Shown here one piece after another: positions 38,401 through 49,457 of a DNA stretch of 64,000 nucleotides; the stretch's first letter is position 1, and every line of letters starts with the position of its first letter. The notes under the pieces were generated by a model, which was not told the DNA's origin, made no database searches, and was given only the letters and a program-made list of their open reading frames with translations. Source of the DNA: Tubiluchus corallicola (lineage: Eukaryota > Priapulida > Priapulimorpha > Priapulimorphida > Tubiluchidae); contig JAQGDQ010000190.1 of NCBI GenBank assembly GCA_030141605.1, positions 62,001 to 126,000 on the forward strand, written 5' to 3'. Made by a program: the position numbers and the translations under genes.

Positions 38401-41400
38401 TTAGGGTAGGTAGCTAGGTAGAAGGTAGGAAGGATAGTGCCATCATAATGCAAGGTAGGTAGGTGATTTCTCACGATAACGTTATCTGATCACGCTTTTT
38501 CCACACGTGCGTGCCAGTAGCAGACGACACTACATTTTTCACTGATCCCAGCAGGCTGTCATTTTTGTCAATTTCTCAATGAAATCTCGATTCAATGTTT
38601 GTTTGTGATAAACTTCCTCAATCACCACCACAGCTAAAAGCAACACATTATAACTTTCTCCAGAATTGTGAATTTGACACTATCAAGTACAAAAAGCTAC
38701 ATTGGTATGTCGATATCAATACAAGAGGTAGGTAGGTAGACGGGACGTATGATAACGCGATGTCGGAAGGTACTCGAAATGGCTGAAAACTTGATATTGT
38801 TATTATGTGGATGGCACCTAAATAATCGAATCCCGAATTTCTAACTAATCATTATTTTTAACTCTCGTCTACCAGTTCTGAAGTTAAGAAATATCCAAGT
38901 GTCTTTACAAAAGTGATTTGAAAGTACTAACAAATCTTTCTGTGTTTAACTATTAATGTGTTTACTATAACACGTTTTATATTTTATTGTAAAAAACATT
39001 GTGGTGAATTTGCACATAAATAAGAGTCTAGAGTGTAGCTATGTCAATTGTCCAGTTTCTAAGCACTATACCATGTTACAATAGAGTTGTTTTCATAAAT
39101 GTTGACAATTTTTTATGTATTATTCATTGATTGGAAAGGTTCAATATGTATGATATATGGGCAAAAAATTCTTTGTACGATTTTCTATTCACATAGTTTG
39201 GCACAATGCAGATCAGGATCATGTTACTTAGCATTATGCTTATCCGTTTAAATGACATATGTAACTGAAGAAGAAATTTCTTACCAATTTAAAATCCCAG
39301 TGCCCACTGGTAAAACGTTACTGACACACTATTCCAGTGTGCACTAGAAAAGATACTGGCTCACAAAAAATATTATTAATGTTATCAGCAAGATAATGTA
39401 ATCTATATTGTTGCTCAGTTAGTGAAGTGTACACTGCGAATCACCTGATTATTTTTTGAACTTTATGCAATGTCATTTAAACTTGTTTCAAACAATTTAC
39501 TGTTAAAATAGCTGCACCTAACAGTCATCATGGGAATTAAATATTCAAGTTTTATGCAGCTTTGCTACTAATACAAGTTCTGTGTGCAATAAGACAACAT
39601 GTAGGTGATACAAAATCTTAAGACAAATTATTTTAGCTTTCGTACAATAATTTAGTTTTCTTGCGTTTTTAAGTATAGTCCTCTGAGATGGTAAACTAAA
39701 CTACTATAGGCACATTTGGATAAATAAATCCTTCCTCAACAACGGAGATAGTCTAGGCAATCTGGCAAATAAAACTGCTTAGAAATGTTCACAGCAAACG
39801 CTCATATAAACTTGCTACAAAAGCACTAACATAAGGCGACACTCAAAAACTTGTATGTTACTATTATTTAGTAATGTTTTCTAACTTCTGCTTTTGTTAC
39901 TACGTTACTGTTTTTTTCAGTGGCCCAAAAGACTAATAGACTAATTCTTGGACAGAGGTGGGACATACTGAATACTAGTTGGAAGAACAAACCCTATTTA
40001 AAGCAAGAGTCATATGCAGAAAGGACCGCAGAGGATGTGATGGCTCTGGGCTTCCAATCACAGTGAAAAAAATTAGTTTTTGATATTGTCTCTGTTAACT
40101 AAATTGTACAAGTGCCCTAGAGTCCCACAAGCTGGTGGAAATGTGGATCTGTGTTTTGGTAAGCGAGACCAGAATTGAAAATCTGTTAACATCAAATACT
40201 GTGCATAATGCTGATTAATATCAACTAAAGTAGCGGTGCAATACTTGCTTTAAATTTCGAAGTGTCGGGAAATGAACTTAATAAATAAATGGGGCTGATT
40301 TATATTTAATTTGAATATATTTCATGTTTAATCTGTTTTTACACATTTAAATGTTTTCCTTGCTAATATTTCTCAGTACTACTTGAGTTGAGTCTTAGGG
40401 TGTCCAATTAAGGAGTTGGAACCGGACATCACCAAACCTCTCCACACAACTGATGGCATGACTATTAAATTTTCAAGCATGATTAGAATTTTTTATTTTC
40501 GTTAACTCATCATGATCTCTGATTAACACCTCGCATTATAACTTCACAACACACTACTCGTACACCAGCATTAACGTGTAATATTATGTGGTGCATGTCA
40601 GTTGCCAATGTTTGAATTTAGTACTGTATTTAATTTCGAAGTACTGCCATTTTACACACACGTGTAGTTTATTTCACTTGCAAAGGCCGAGACAAGTTTG
40701 GCACTTCAATAATCATTCAAGAAACTTTTGCTTTTGGACAATTATCAAACTGCCAACATCAAACGAGGTGTATCTTGCAAATAACTTTTTGCATTGTTTA
40801 TTTTTATTTTGAGCTCGTTTTGCTATGTCCTTTTTATATTCATTTTTATTTGACTAATCTGTAAAAAGAATGACATATAGACATTTTTACTGTTTTACCA
40901 TGCACACAACACAATAACTAATACTGTATCATGAAAACACAGAGTTACCTAAGCTCATCTTAACACTTACTTAAAGTAAGCTTATTGAGAATCAATATTT
41001 GCCTCTTTGGCAAACAGAATCCTTTATTATGAATTGTATTCAACATGCATTATAGTGAACTTTGGTGGTGTAAAAGGAACTTTATGTTCCACAGCAAAGT
41101 TTATGCAACACAATATCAGGAAAAACATTTTTCACTAAACAAACATTGCAAAATAAACAACGTCAATGTTTAACAGGTGTGTTACTATGTGCAGAAGATT
41201 TGGAATACTAGCACTTCAAATCACATGTAAATTTTGTGCACAACTTGTTGCATAAATATATTTTATTAAACAATATCACAGGATTGTAAACAAAAAATAT
41301 AATAATTAAAATCCAGGGGCAAAAATGAGAAAACCTTCAGGTCGAAGATATTTTATTTTTACTGAAGGCATTCTCACTACAGCTAAACATCAACTTTTTG

Positions 41401-44400
41401 TGCTGCGACTTGTTGTTATTGTTTTTACTGCTACTGTTGTCATTGCTATTAGTTTTGTAATGCCACAGCTATTGTTGTAGTTGTCCTTTTAGGCAATGCT
41501 ACTGTCATTGTAGGGTTGAAGTTTTTACTGCTGTTGCTACTGTCATTGTTTTAATTAAATGTGCAGTCTAAGCGCTACATTTTCATTTCATGTTTTGTTT
41601 GCAATACAAATGACAGAAAAAATAGTTAGTTTTTAATTCCATCTAAAACTGTTATAAATTTGAGAAGCTTCCTTTGAGTAGCAATCTTGCTTTACAGTTA
41701 CAGATTAATTTTATGTCTTGTAAAAGAAATACAAATTGGGATTAAGAAACAGCTCAGGAAATGAACGACTTGTATCAAACTAGACAGAGTGAATCCACAT
41801 TGGTGTAGCCAACTTTTTGTATTATTTTCAATGCAGAAAGCTACAAACAGTGATGGATGGGGTACTTGAGCGACGTGAAAGCTGATATTCTTGTGTATAT
41901 TTTATGATTATTTTTACACTGATGTGAAAAAAACTTGAACTTACAAATTTCAAAGATGTCATGTAAGTACTAATTATTATAGTTGATGTAATAACTGCAT
42001 ATAAAAATATGGCAATTGTTAGCCAGCAATAAAAGACAAGGCCAAATGTTGACAGAGAATGCTGAAGTGGCCCTATTACAGGGTCTAATGCAACCAACCT
42101 TAGTGAACGTACAGCTTCTTTATGAGCTTGGAACATCTTAACGTTATTCATATTTGTTTGCCAGTACTTTACAAAACCGCCATGATCGGCTGTAATCATC
42201 CACATGTCATTGTGAGACCAGACCATAGCTCGTACCGATGCATCGTGTGCCTGAAACACGATAAAGCAATCATTTTTACAATGTGAACGTATTATTATGA
42301 TTTACCAGATTGGTAGATTAGTAGGGTCGCATGCGAAGGATGAAAAATCTCTTTTTTCGTAACAGATTGTAATCAAATTTTACAGCATGAGCTAGAAAAT
42401 ATTCTGGATCAAATGAAGAATGTTGATTTTTTGATACGCAATCACAATTCCAAGATGAAAGCAGCCATTTCTGGTTGAAAGAGACTTAGGGCAACACCAC
42501 TGTGAAACGATTCGCCGGGTGTTTTACAAACTGGTATGAGAACATACTGTGATTTGACAGACAAAGCCTGCATTTAAGCAACTTCAGCAGCCTAACATTA
42601 GCAGAATCTTCGTACTCGTAACATTTCTGACACAATACACTTCTTTTGGAACCAAACAAAAACCTCGGACTATTTTTGAAATAAGCTTACAAATACGTTT
42701 TAGAAATGCGGGTTTCTCATGACCTACGATTCAGAATTTAATACTATCTGTAATACAAGATTTTTGGTGCTTCAAATGGAACATTATACACTCGAAAGCC
42801 TATAAACTAGTACTGTACATTAAAACCTTGTTGCAGGTTAAAATGTACGCAGAAATAGTGAAGTGAATGTTAGGAGCAAATTGAGCTTAAAAGAAGTTTC
42901 CTGAACTAAGTAAAGACTCTAAGTATGTGATGGTCCTCTGAATATAGCTTGACCTTCTGAATGTAGTGGATTCTAACTGGACCAGTCCAATATTAAACCA
43001 TTAGCCAATCGGGCATATTTTCTTGGTCGGCTATGCTACAATTGCTATTCAAATTCTTGCTAAATCTGACACAATATTAAAAAGTACTAAAACAATATCA
43101 CAAAATTTGAGCTAGAATATGACACTATCCAGTACAACAAAAATATCAAAAAGATAACAGTTCAATATCCCTAACAAATAACAAATGTATACAAACCTGT
43201 AGAATGGTTTCAAAATTGAAAGTGATTCCGTTCCATAGAGTAAATTCCCCACTTGAGGCACCAGTTATAAGTCTCCTTCCTTCTGGAGTAAACTGAAGTG
43301 AAATACTGAAGTAAATCAGCAAGAAACTTCAGTATGCATCAAGTTGATAAATAAAACCAAATGGTGCTAAATCAAGTGCAACATAATTACAAACTAAATC
43401 TAACGGTAAGCGATATCTAAAAATAAGTAAAATCACCTAAAAACAGCAAAATAAATTTTCTGTCATTTGTACCAAATTAGAATCGTTACTTTTCATAACT
43501 GTACAGCCTTGCAATCAACATTCTAAACTTTTATCGCTAACCTAGCCAAACTCCAAATTTAGTTATCTTTCATACAAAATTTTTCTTCATGTAATTAAAT
43601 TAGTTTTAAAAATGTAAAAGTTGAGCAAATTCTGAAAGGCCAACACATCTTATATATTCAAGACCATGTCTGCCCTATCCCCTTACATAAAATAACCAAT
43701 TTAGGGTAATGCATTAAATCTTTATTACTCTGTATCCTTGTCAGCTTCAAATATTTGCTGTTAAGGAGGAGATAATGCTATGTTTTAAAAAAATTGACAT
43801 TTGACTAAAACTTGAACAACCTTCGCAAACCACCATTTCTTTGCTGCAGATAAAAACCACTTGTTATTTCTGTTTAGTATGAATATTTTTTCACTTACTG
43901 CTACACAAAAGATTGGACACGGCTGCTTATTCATTGATGTCCTGACATTCTTTGAAGGAACACCTTGAACTGGATACTCAACATGCATTGCTGGGAACAT
44001 TACCTAACAAGTATAAAACTATAATTATTCAGAAGCTAGTTAACAAACACGGTGAAAGAAGTGCTATATGTACTAACTTCTATTATTTGAACAAAAGATA
44101 ACATGTACAATGCAGGAAATGTAATTTGCACATTTCAAACCTGGCACAATCAATCACTTCTTAAAATCACATGTACTTTTATTCATTTATGCTTTTTCGT
44201 TCATTTTTCGTCACGTTTACAATAGCTTGGTAAAGCAAAACTGCCAGGTTCTTAATCACCGAAAACTGATCACTTTTGTGCAGAATTTAGTTAAGAAAAA
44301 ACAAAAGTGATTATCCATCAAAAAAATTTAAGCAAACTATGATCATGTTTAATTTTTAAGCTTGAATTTGAACTTATACTTATAGCTTAACTTTAACGTA

Positions 44401-46399
44401 AAGCAAGCAAGGCTAGCAAATGCAATACTGACATCATAAACATTATCACATGACAATAAAATTTAAAAAATTCGGGAGCAAAAAATCTTCAATAAAAGAT
44501 TCCATGGTTAATCCTAAGTTCACATCTTTATTCCCAAATCCAGATGGCAAAAAAGTCTGAAACCACTGTAAAATCTTTGTCACAGTAATTACATTTTACA
44601 GAGCCCTTCTGCGGATTTAGCAAGAAGAAAAGAAGCAGCAGCATTAATTACCTTTGCATTGTAAGAAAAATCAGGTTGAACAAATCTAAAATCTCTGTGG
44701 TCTCTCTGCCAAATTCGGTTCTGCAACAAATAACATGACCATTAATCACTATCAAGTCTAATATATGTACAATTTAACCAACTCTGTTACAAATCCGATA
44801 CTCTTTTTTAAAAGTAAGTCTACAGCAAGAGGAACACACTACATTGTGTTTTTCCTCAACACACTGAGCAGCTGTTGCTTTTTCACTTATAGTAGAGAAA
44901 TTGTGCCAAACATTAGCCATTCCCACAGATTTAAAGTCACACATCTGCAAAGAGAGAACACTAGGCTTGAGCAAATCATGAGGCAAACAATGGGTGCCAT
45001 GCTCTAATACAAAATCTATGGTCTCTGCATGTAAACAATGTTCACCATGTCGCACAATACAAAAACTGCATTCAATCGTATGGCAAAAACAACCCTTGAG
45101 TAACTCACTTTTGAAGTATTATAGCAATCTCTCTCTGCATAAGCATGATATTTAAATTTATGGCAGTTGCTCACTGGCACTGATTTTCAACGATCAGTCA
45201 CATAAGCTATGCAACCATACTCTAAGCTACTATGAAGATAGCAATGGAACAATTCACTAGCAATGATGTGCTTAACTATGTAAAAAAATAATTAAAGACA
45301 ATTCTCAGCATCCATTTTTTGCATTATTTGATCATTTTAATCAATTTTCATCCATTCCATTAGCTTCTCATTCCTCTCGCACTTCATTTGTTAAGTTGGT
45401 CAAATGTTTAGAGAAGGTACAGTTACAGTTCTTGCTAGTGGTATTATCTTCACAGAAATGCCCCTACATGTAAATTGCAGCTAATCTGATGCGTATTATA
45501 AGTGTTTAAATTTGTCACATGTGGTAGCAACTGTGGCCCTATTGTGGATCTTCGGTAAAGATCCACTCAAATAGTATAATTCAACTTGTCGTCCCACAAA
45601 TTTTAATTTGGTAATCAGAGGTCTGCTGTAGCAAAAGCAAACGGCCATTTTACTTCTTTGTCATGTTATTTGAGACCCCATATTTTTTTGTGCCTTGTCA
45701 AAATTTTTTGTCTATACAAAGTTACACCACAATCACATAGCATGCAAAGCTAGGCTCCACTATGTCACGTGTCAACTTGAAACCAATAAAAATAGATAAT
45801 GACAGAACCTTCATTTTTCAGACCAAGTCGCTTATACAATCTCATGATTTCAGAGATATAATGCAAAATGAAAGTGTGCAGACATAACGAAGAAATAATA
45901 AACTCTCAGATCGTTTCTTAATACTAGAGACAATTAACGTATCATTACTCATCAACAAAGTGCGCAACAGATATATGTACAATTACGAAGTACTTGTACA
46001 TATAAATATAAAAGCTAACCAATGCTGTATAACATATAGATGTATAACCAATGATGTGTAACGGGATGTTTAGACAACACAAACGTATCGTAGGAAACTG
46101 AAAATCTAGTAACACTTCGTGCAGATCATTTACGTATTCAAAGTTACCTCTAAAGTACAAATAACTGAAGAATAATAATCAACAGTTCTGCGCATGTGCA
46201 TAGCTCGGCGAGCTCGAGTACCAGTTAAGTTTCCAACAGATGGCTGTTGTGTAGAAGCCAATGCTGATGGATTTCGAAATTGATATCCAAAGTTCTGTTG
46301 CACAAAAATTCCTCGTCCTCGCTGTCCATATGGATATCTTGGTGGATGGAAATATCTTTGCTGCGGTTGTACCACCACACCTCCTTCCATTTTATTCAT
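25971..46399 (-). CDS. WDR33: WDR33, poly(A)-signal-recognising CPSF subunit
   Basis: WD40 protein of the nuclear cleavage and polyadenylation factor, which with CPSF30 binds AAUAAA. Fifteen coding exons join in frame: 46148-46399, 44652-44720, 43899-44003, 43197-43292, 42099-42250, 35601-35698, 31941-32067, 31097-31248, 30259-30337, 29888-29998, 28858-28961, 28616-28687, 28236-28418, 26933-27055, 25971-26416 (stop). About 722 residues. The N-terminus has a basic patch [10 protein letters not shown] (62-71), where the family contacts the RNA. WD repeats fill about 135-417 ([51 protein letters not shown]). Then come IPGMG and YAKPVPKQF motifs and a C-terminal RGRGRGRGY box. Vertebrate WDR33 is about 1,336 residues. 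The collagen-like region is absent here. A cat-tttttag acceptor just before the ATG suggests an intron in the 5' UTR. Confidence 0.96.
26466..26653. mobile_element. Pogo-like MITE, copy 2 (188 bp)
   Basis: Ends CAGTAAAACCACG...GGTTTGGCTG with TA on both sides (26464-26465 and 26654-26655). Internal AGTCCCAAAGT and TTTGCATA blocks are shared with 24795-24986. It sits in the last WDR33 intron. Confidence 0.9.
27510..27903 (+). pseudogene. Decayed LINE reverse-transcriptase tail
   Basis: Plus strand, in the WDR33 intron 27056-28235. One frame gives [21 protein letters not shown] +1 shift gives [14 protein letters not shown], the classic WN-LP motif of non-LTR elements. After a 90-bp interruption comes [15 protein letters not shown] and a stop at 27901-27903. 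It is frameshifted and 5'-truncated, so not functional. Confidence 0.72.
32510..33110. other. GC-richer block of unlike composition
   Basis: About 600 bp with much higher G+C than the surroundings and repeated GGTCA/TGACC motifs (AGGTCAAAGGTCAAGG; GACCTCTGACC just beyond). A 76-codon minus frame (32863-33093) has no recognisable domain. It may be an old transposon or gene fragment. Confidence 0.4.
34140..34262 (+). mobile_element. Possible LINE 3' UTR tail
   Basis: GGTGGTAGATTTGATGACC, then TTTTTGCTACCCTGTCTCTC, ending GAGACAAATAAATTATTCTG. This resembles the 3' UTR end of CR1/L2-type LINEs. No coding remnant was recognised immediately upstream. Confidence 0.4.
34370..34482. repeat. Purine-rich (GA) tract
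   Basis: Nearly uninterrupted A/G on the plus strand (GAGAAAGAAAAAGAGAGGG and similar). Simple sequence; a polypyrimidine run in the WDR33 pre-mRNA sense. Confidence 0.85.
36663..37566 (-). pseudogene. LINE 3' coding remnant interrupted by a minisatellite
   Basis: On the minus strand 37555-37440 reads [21 protein letters not shown] frame change gives [20 protein letters not shown] and TTEHLFE, the Cys/His motif near the end of many non-LTR reverse transcriptases. The frame then enters the 41-bp array as SLSSEVL. Beyond the array it resumes as [20 protein letters not shown] and stops at 36761-36763. Frameshifts make it non-functional. Confidence 0.75.
36857..37246. repeat. 41-bp minisatellite, about 9.5 units
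   Basis: Units start at 36857, 36898, 36939, 36980, 37021, 37061, 37102, 37143, 37184 and 37225, a period of 41 with one 40. Each has ATTCAAGCTGGATACATCCC and then TGCTTGTTTCAGTACTTCACT. There are no unique spacers, so it is not CRISPR. It lies inside a LINE coding remnant and appears derived from it. Confidence 0.95.
38370..38820. mobile_element. TIR element with GGGGCCATCCACAT ends (about 450 bp)
   Basis: Left end AGGGGCCATCCACATATAAT, then ATATCAAGTTT. The right end is its inverse, AAACTTGATAT then TATTATGTGGATGGCACCT. Inside, GGTAGGTAG motifs occur near both ends. No transposase frame. Superfamily and target duplication are uncertain. Confidence 0.78.
39306..39650. repeat. Dispersed repeat, copy B1
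   Basis: Diverged colinear match to 50844-51130: ACTGGTAAAA, ACTGAC, TTGCTCAGTTAGTGAA and GTGATACAAAATCTT-like blocks occur in the same order. Unknown class. Confidence 0.65.
39914..40066 (+). other. Exon-like open frame of unknown identity
   Basis: Plus strand, antisense to WDR33. A good acceptor (tgtttttttcag) is followed by a 48-codon frame to [23 protein letters not shown], then [19 protein letters not shown]. Composition looks protein-coding. I do not recognise it, and no upstream partner exon was identified. It could be a last exon of a nested gene or a decayed retrocopy. Confidence 0.3.
46148..46399 (-). CDS. WDR33: WDR33 coding exon 1
   Basis: Eighty-four codons from ATG at 46399; an in-frame ATG three codons later (46390) is an alternative. 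Pro/Tyr/Gln-rich start, then [17 protein letters not shown], the counterpart of the conserved basic RNA-contacting segment. Donor gtaact after CTLE. Confidence 0.88.
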
Positions 46400-49185
46400 G
46401 GAAATCGACAGTTTCCTAAAAATGCAAAATAAATTTAATTTTCTAAACTACGCACAGTTTCTAACATTAAGACATATGAAAAAAAAATTTAAAATTCACG
46501 TTTCAAAAAAGCTCCCATTCTTAACCGGCAAATTACAGAAAACTCGTTGGTTAATGGCTTGGAACTTTATAATCTCATAAATTTTGCAAAATCCAAAATT
46601 TAATAGCAGCCAAGAAAAAATCATATAAATGCAAATGTTCAGAACTTACCACAAAAGCAGTGTTCCTTTATCAATTATGTAATAACAGCAAGCAACTTTC
46701 TGTTACAGTGTCCCATGCTCATATAAGTTACACTTTATAGATTTTTTAGTCTCACTACTACTAGACTGCTAATGACCATACATTTAAAGCAGCTGAAATG
46801 CGAATCAACATACAAAATGAAATATGAAAATACACTCCTCCTATCTATATTTTTAGTCATATCATTTAGTTGTCGTTTTTCAGTGTTTACGCGGGTTGCT
46901 TATTTTTCATGACTTATAGACGCCAAATGTTTCCACTACAAACTATAACGACATTGCACCTCCACGTCCTCCAGGGGTTCGGCACCTGCAGTCTGCACGA
47001 TTAACTGTGTTCAACAATCAAGGAATGAGTGAATGATTCCGTAAACACTAACTTCGCCCCACCGCGCTGTTCACTAAATTCAAGCTCACAACACTCATGA
47101 ATCTCAATACATTTCTAAAGCTTTGAGGTAATGATAATAATATGATCACTTATCAATTAGCGAAAAACTGCATTTAGAGAAAATTCACAACATTTAATGA
47201 GATCTGTATTTTGCAAAACTTTCGTATTCGTGGTTTAAGAACCGTAACAACCAAACATGGCCGCATCATTTAGAAACATACAAAAGTTGGCCGCTAGTTC
47301 TTAGTCCAATTTTAATTAAACTTAACGTTGTTTATTTATTCATGGTGCTAATTCCTTAATCCTTGTGGTAATGAAGCGAGGTATTCAGATATACTTGATT
47401 TTGCATTCGAGTGTCACTTAAACTATTTCAAAAACGTATTGATAAAACCTAGTGTGTATGATCGGCTTTGTAAGTTATTCAATTCAATTTAATTTATTGC
47501 GCAAATATGCAATTAACATTACATACACGGCAAGTTCATCAAGAAAATTATATAAAGGTAGAACTACAGATTACTATTATACATAAAAACACAACGTACT
47601 GCTACTTAGTTATACACTAACTATTATGAGATACAGATCGACAATTACAATTATGTTATTAATCAAACCGATTGAGATTTTGGCTGCCCACTGATACTTG
47701 CTAGAAGTAATAGATACTATTAATGACTATAGATTGCAAAGCTTTATACTAATTACTATAGTTATGACTATTATTAACGGGATACACATTTATTAGTTCA
47801 ATATGCAGCACCAACTTAACTGTGAATTTGCTTTTATGATCACATTCGACACAATAAGATTAGAGTTACTGGACATACTTTGTAAAAAAGTTTATCACAA
47901 AATGTGGAACCTAATCTAGCTGAAATATATATATATATATATATATATAAACACACATATAATTATAACAATGCACAAATATATTCTGTTACAATTTGTT
48001 TGCATAGCCAGCATTCTCTCATTATTGTTTTTGCACTATTATTTGGATTTTAGACAATTTTTCCAGCATGCACTCCATAAATTTTCCAAAGGTATTTAGA
48101 ACAATTTTACTCTAGAATAGGGAGAAAGATGATTTTTTTAAAAGTGTTAAATTGTAGAGTCGGTCTTCATATTTTTCTCTTATTGCTTCATAGATTGAAC
48201 AAGTCAATATAAAATGTAATTCATCTTCAATTGTGTTTTGCTTGCTGCTTTCGTTGTTTTTACAAAGTATACACAATCTTTCATTTGCTGATTGGCGTTT
48301 GTAGTTTGAACTCAATTTGTAGTTCATGATCACTCACTCTGAATTGCATGATGTTTTGTCTATGTTGTTTGTTCCTTGCTATTTCTAGGTATGACTCTAA
48401 ACTATATCTGCTTTTTAAGTTTCTGTAAAACCTTAACTTATTCTTCCTGCCCCCTCTTCTTGTCATCATTGTATATTTCTATGTAAAATAGTAACTTTTC
48501 ACACCTTTTTCTAGAATTATTGTAAAATTGTTAACTTTTATGTTCACTGATAAACTGTCATTTATATAAAGGTTTTTGAAATACTTGGTGTCTTCAAAGC
48601 GTTCCCATTTGTAACAAAAGTTGTGTGACGACCGAAAGTTTTAACCTTATAGGTGTTTAAATATTGTGTCTCTTAGTTTCAAAGAGATTGTTATGCCATA
48701 CTCGAGTCATTTTTGTAGCTAGAAGAACTGCTGGAATTTCAGGATGATTCACTCTATAAGGCACTACTGATTAATTATAGCTTTAGTCATTGTACGATGC
48801 TTGCCAGGCTTTTAATGCTCGTATTATTATGAAGTGTAAAACATGCTCGATTTGGCAAACAAACATATTTTTAATTTAGTGTAGCCTTTAACACTATAAT
48901 CACATATAATCACTTGAAAATTTACAGAACTACATTTTATTTTAATGTTCAATACATACACAGCAGTAAATTTTCCTGCCTCTTTACTGTAAAAATAAAT
49001 ATACTAAGTATAAAATGCAAGCAGTAATAAAAAATATACAGCAAATGCACTAAGTAAAAATACATTTGTGAGTTGCTCTAAAATAAAACTACAATTATTT
49101 AAACACTAATAACAGAAATTAATCAATCATACGCACAGCCCATTTGATACACAGTTTTTAGTTTAGTAATGCTTAACTATTATTA
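46400..49185. other. Intergenic region between Pygopus 3' end and WDR33 5' end
   Basis: The right part should hold the Pygopus 3' UTR; an AATAAA on the minus strand lies at 48936-48941. The left part should hold the WDR33 5' UTR, its probable leader intron and promoter (about 46400-47350). Between lies a LINE remnant (47478-48470) and a short (AT)n run at 47927-47950. Confidence 0.6.
47478..48470 (-). pseudogene. 5'-truncated, frameshifted LINE 3' end
   Basis: The minus strand, in two overlapping frames (48469-48281 and 48333-48112), encodes NKLRFYRNLKSRYSLESYL, IMQFRVSDHELQIE, then RLCILC, IEDELHFILTC and IYEAIREKY. This Cys-rich order (R-S-H-L-IE ... RLC-x2-C ... EDE-HF-x3-C ... R) is the common C-terminus of a non-LTR element group. 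A TTCAATTCAATTTAATTTAT tail at 47478 fits its 3' end. Confidence 0.8.
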
Positions 49186-49457
49186 TCAAGGTTTAACTTT
49201 CACAAGAGGAATCTCTTTAACAGACAGACATCGATCACACACCCACTCAGCATATACTTCCGCTGTCAATAGAAAATAAGCACCTTCTGTGAGTCCTGTA
49301 CAAACTCGATGAAACCAAAAATTGCAGCCGCTTTCACAAAGGATTGCCTGGTCATTATCGTGCACTTCTTTATGGCAAATTCCACATGGATATATAGGCG
49401 GGGCATTCGGATTCTGAGGGTTGAAGATCATCGGCTGATTGGCAGGATAAACCTTGC
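49186..49457 (-). CDS. PYGO: Pygopus last coding exon, PHD finger
   Basis: Encodes YPCGICHKEVHDNDQAILC, FWFHRVCTGLTEGAYFLLTA, then WVCDRC and a short tail to TAA or equivalent stop at 49186. Spacing and the AYxLLTAE stretch are diagnostic for Pygopus rather than other PHD proteins. Confidence 0.97.

Larger units (their letters stand above)
35699..42098 (-). other. WDR33 intron 5 (6.4 kb, largest in the gene)
   Basis: Holds a LINE remnant with an embedded 41-bp minisatellite, a TIR element (38370-38820), a dispersed repeat (39306-39650) and an unexplained exon-like frame (39914-40066). Nothing is seen in 35699-36500, 37570-38360 or 40100-42098. Confidence 0.65.

Noticed and set aside
44765-45055. 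Overlapping frames of 80 and 93 codons on both strands
   Set aside because: No domain, no splice logic, within a WDR33 intron; composition not coding-like.
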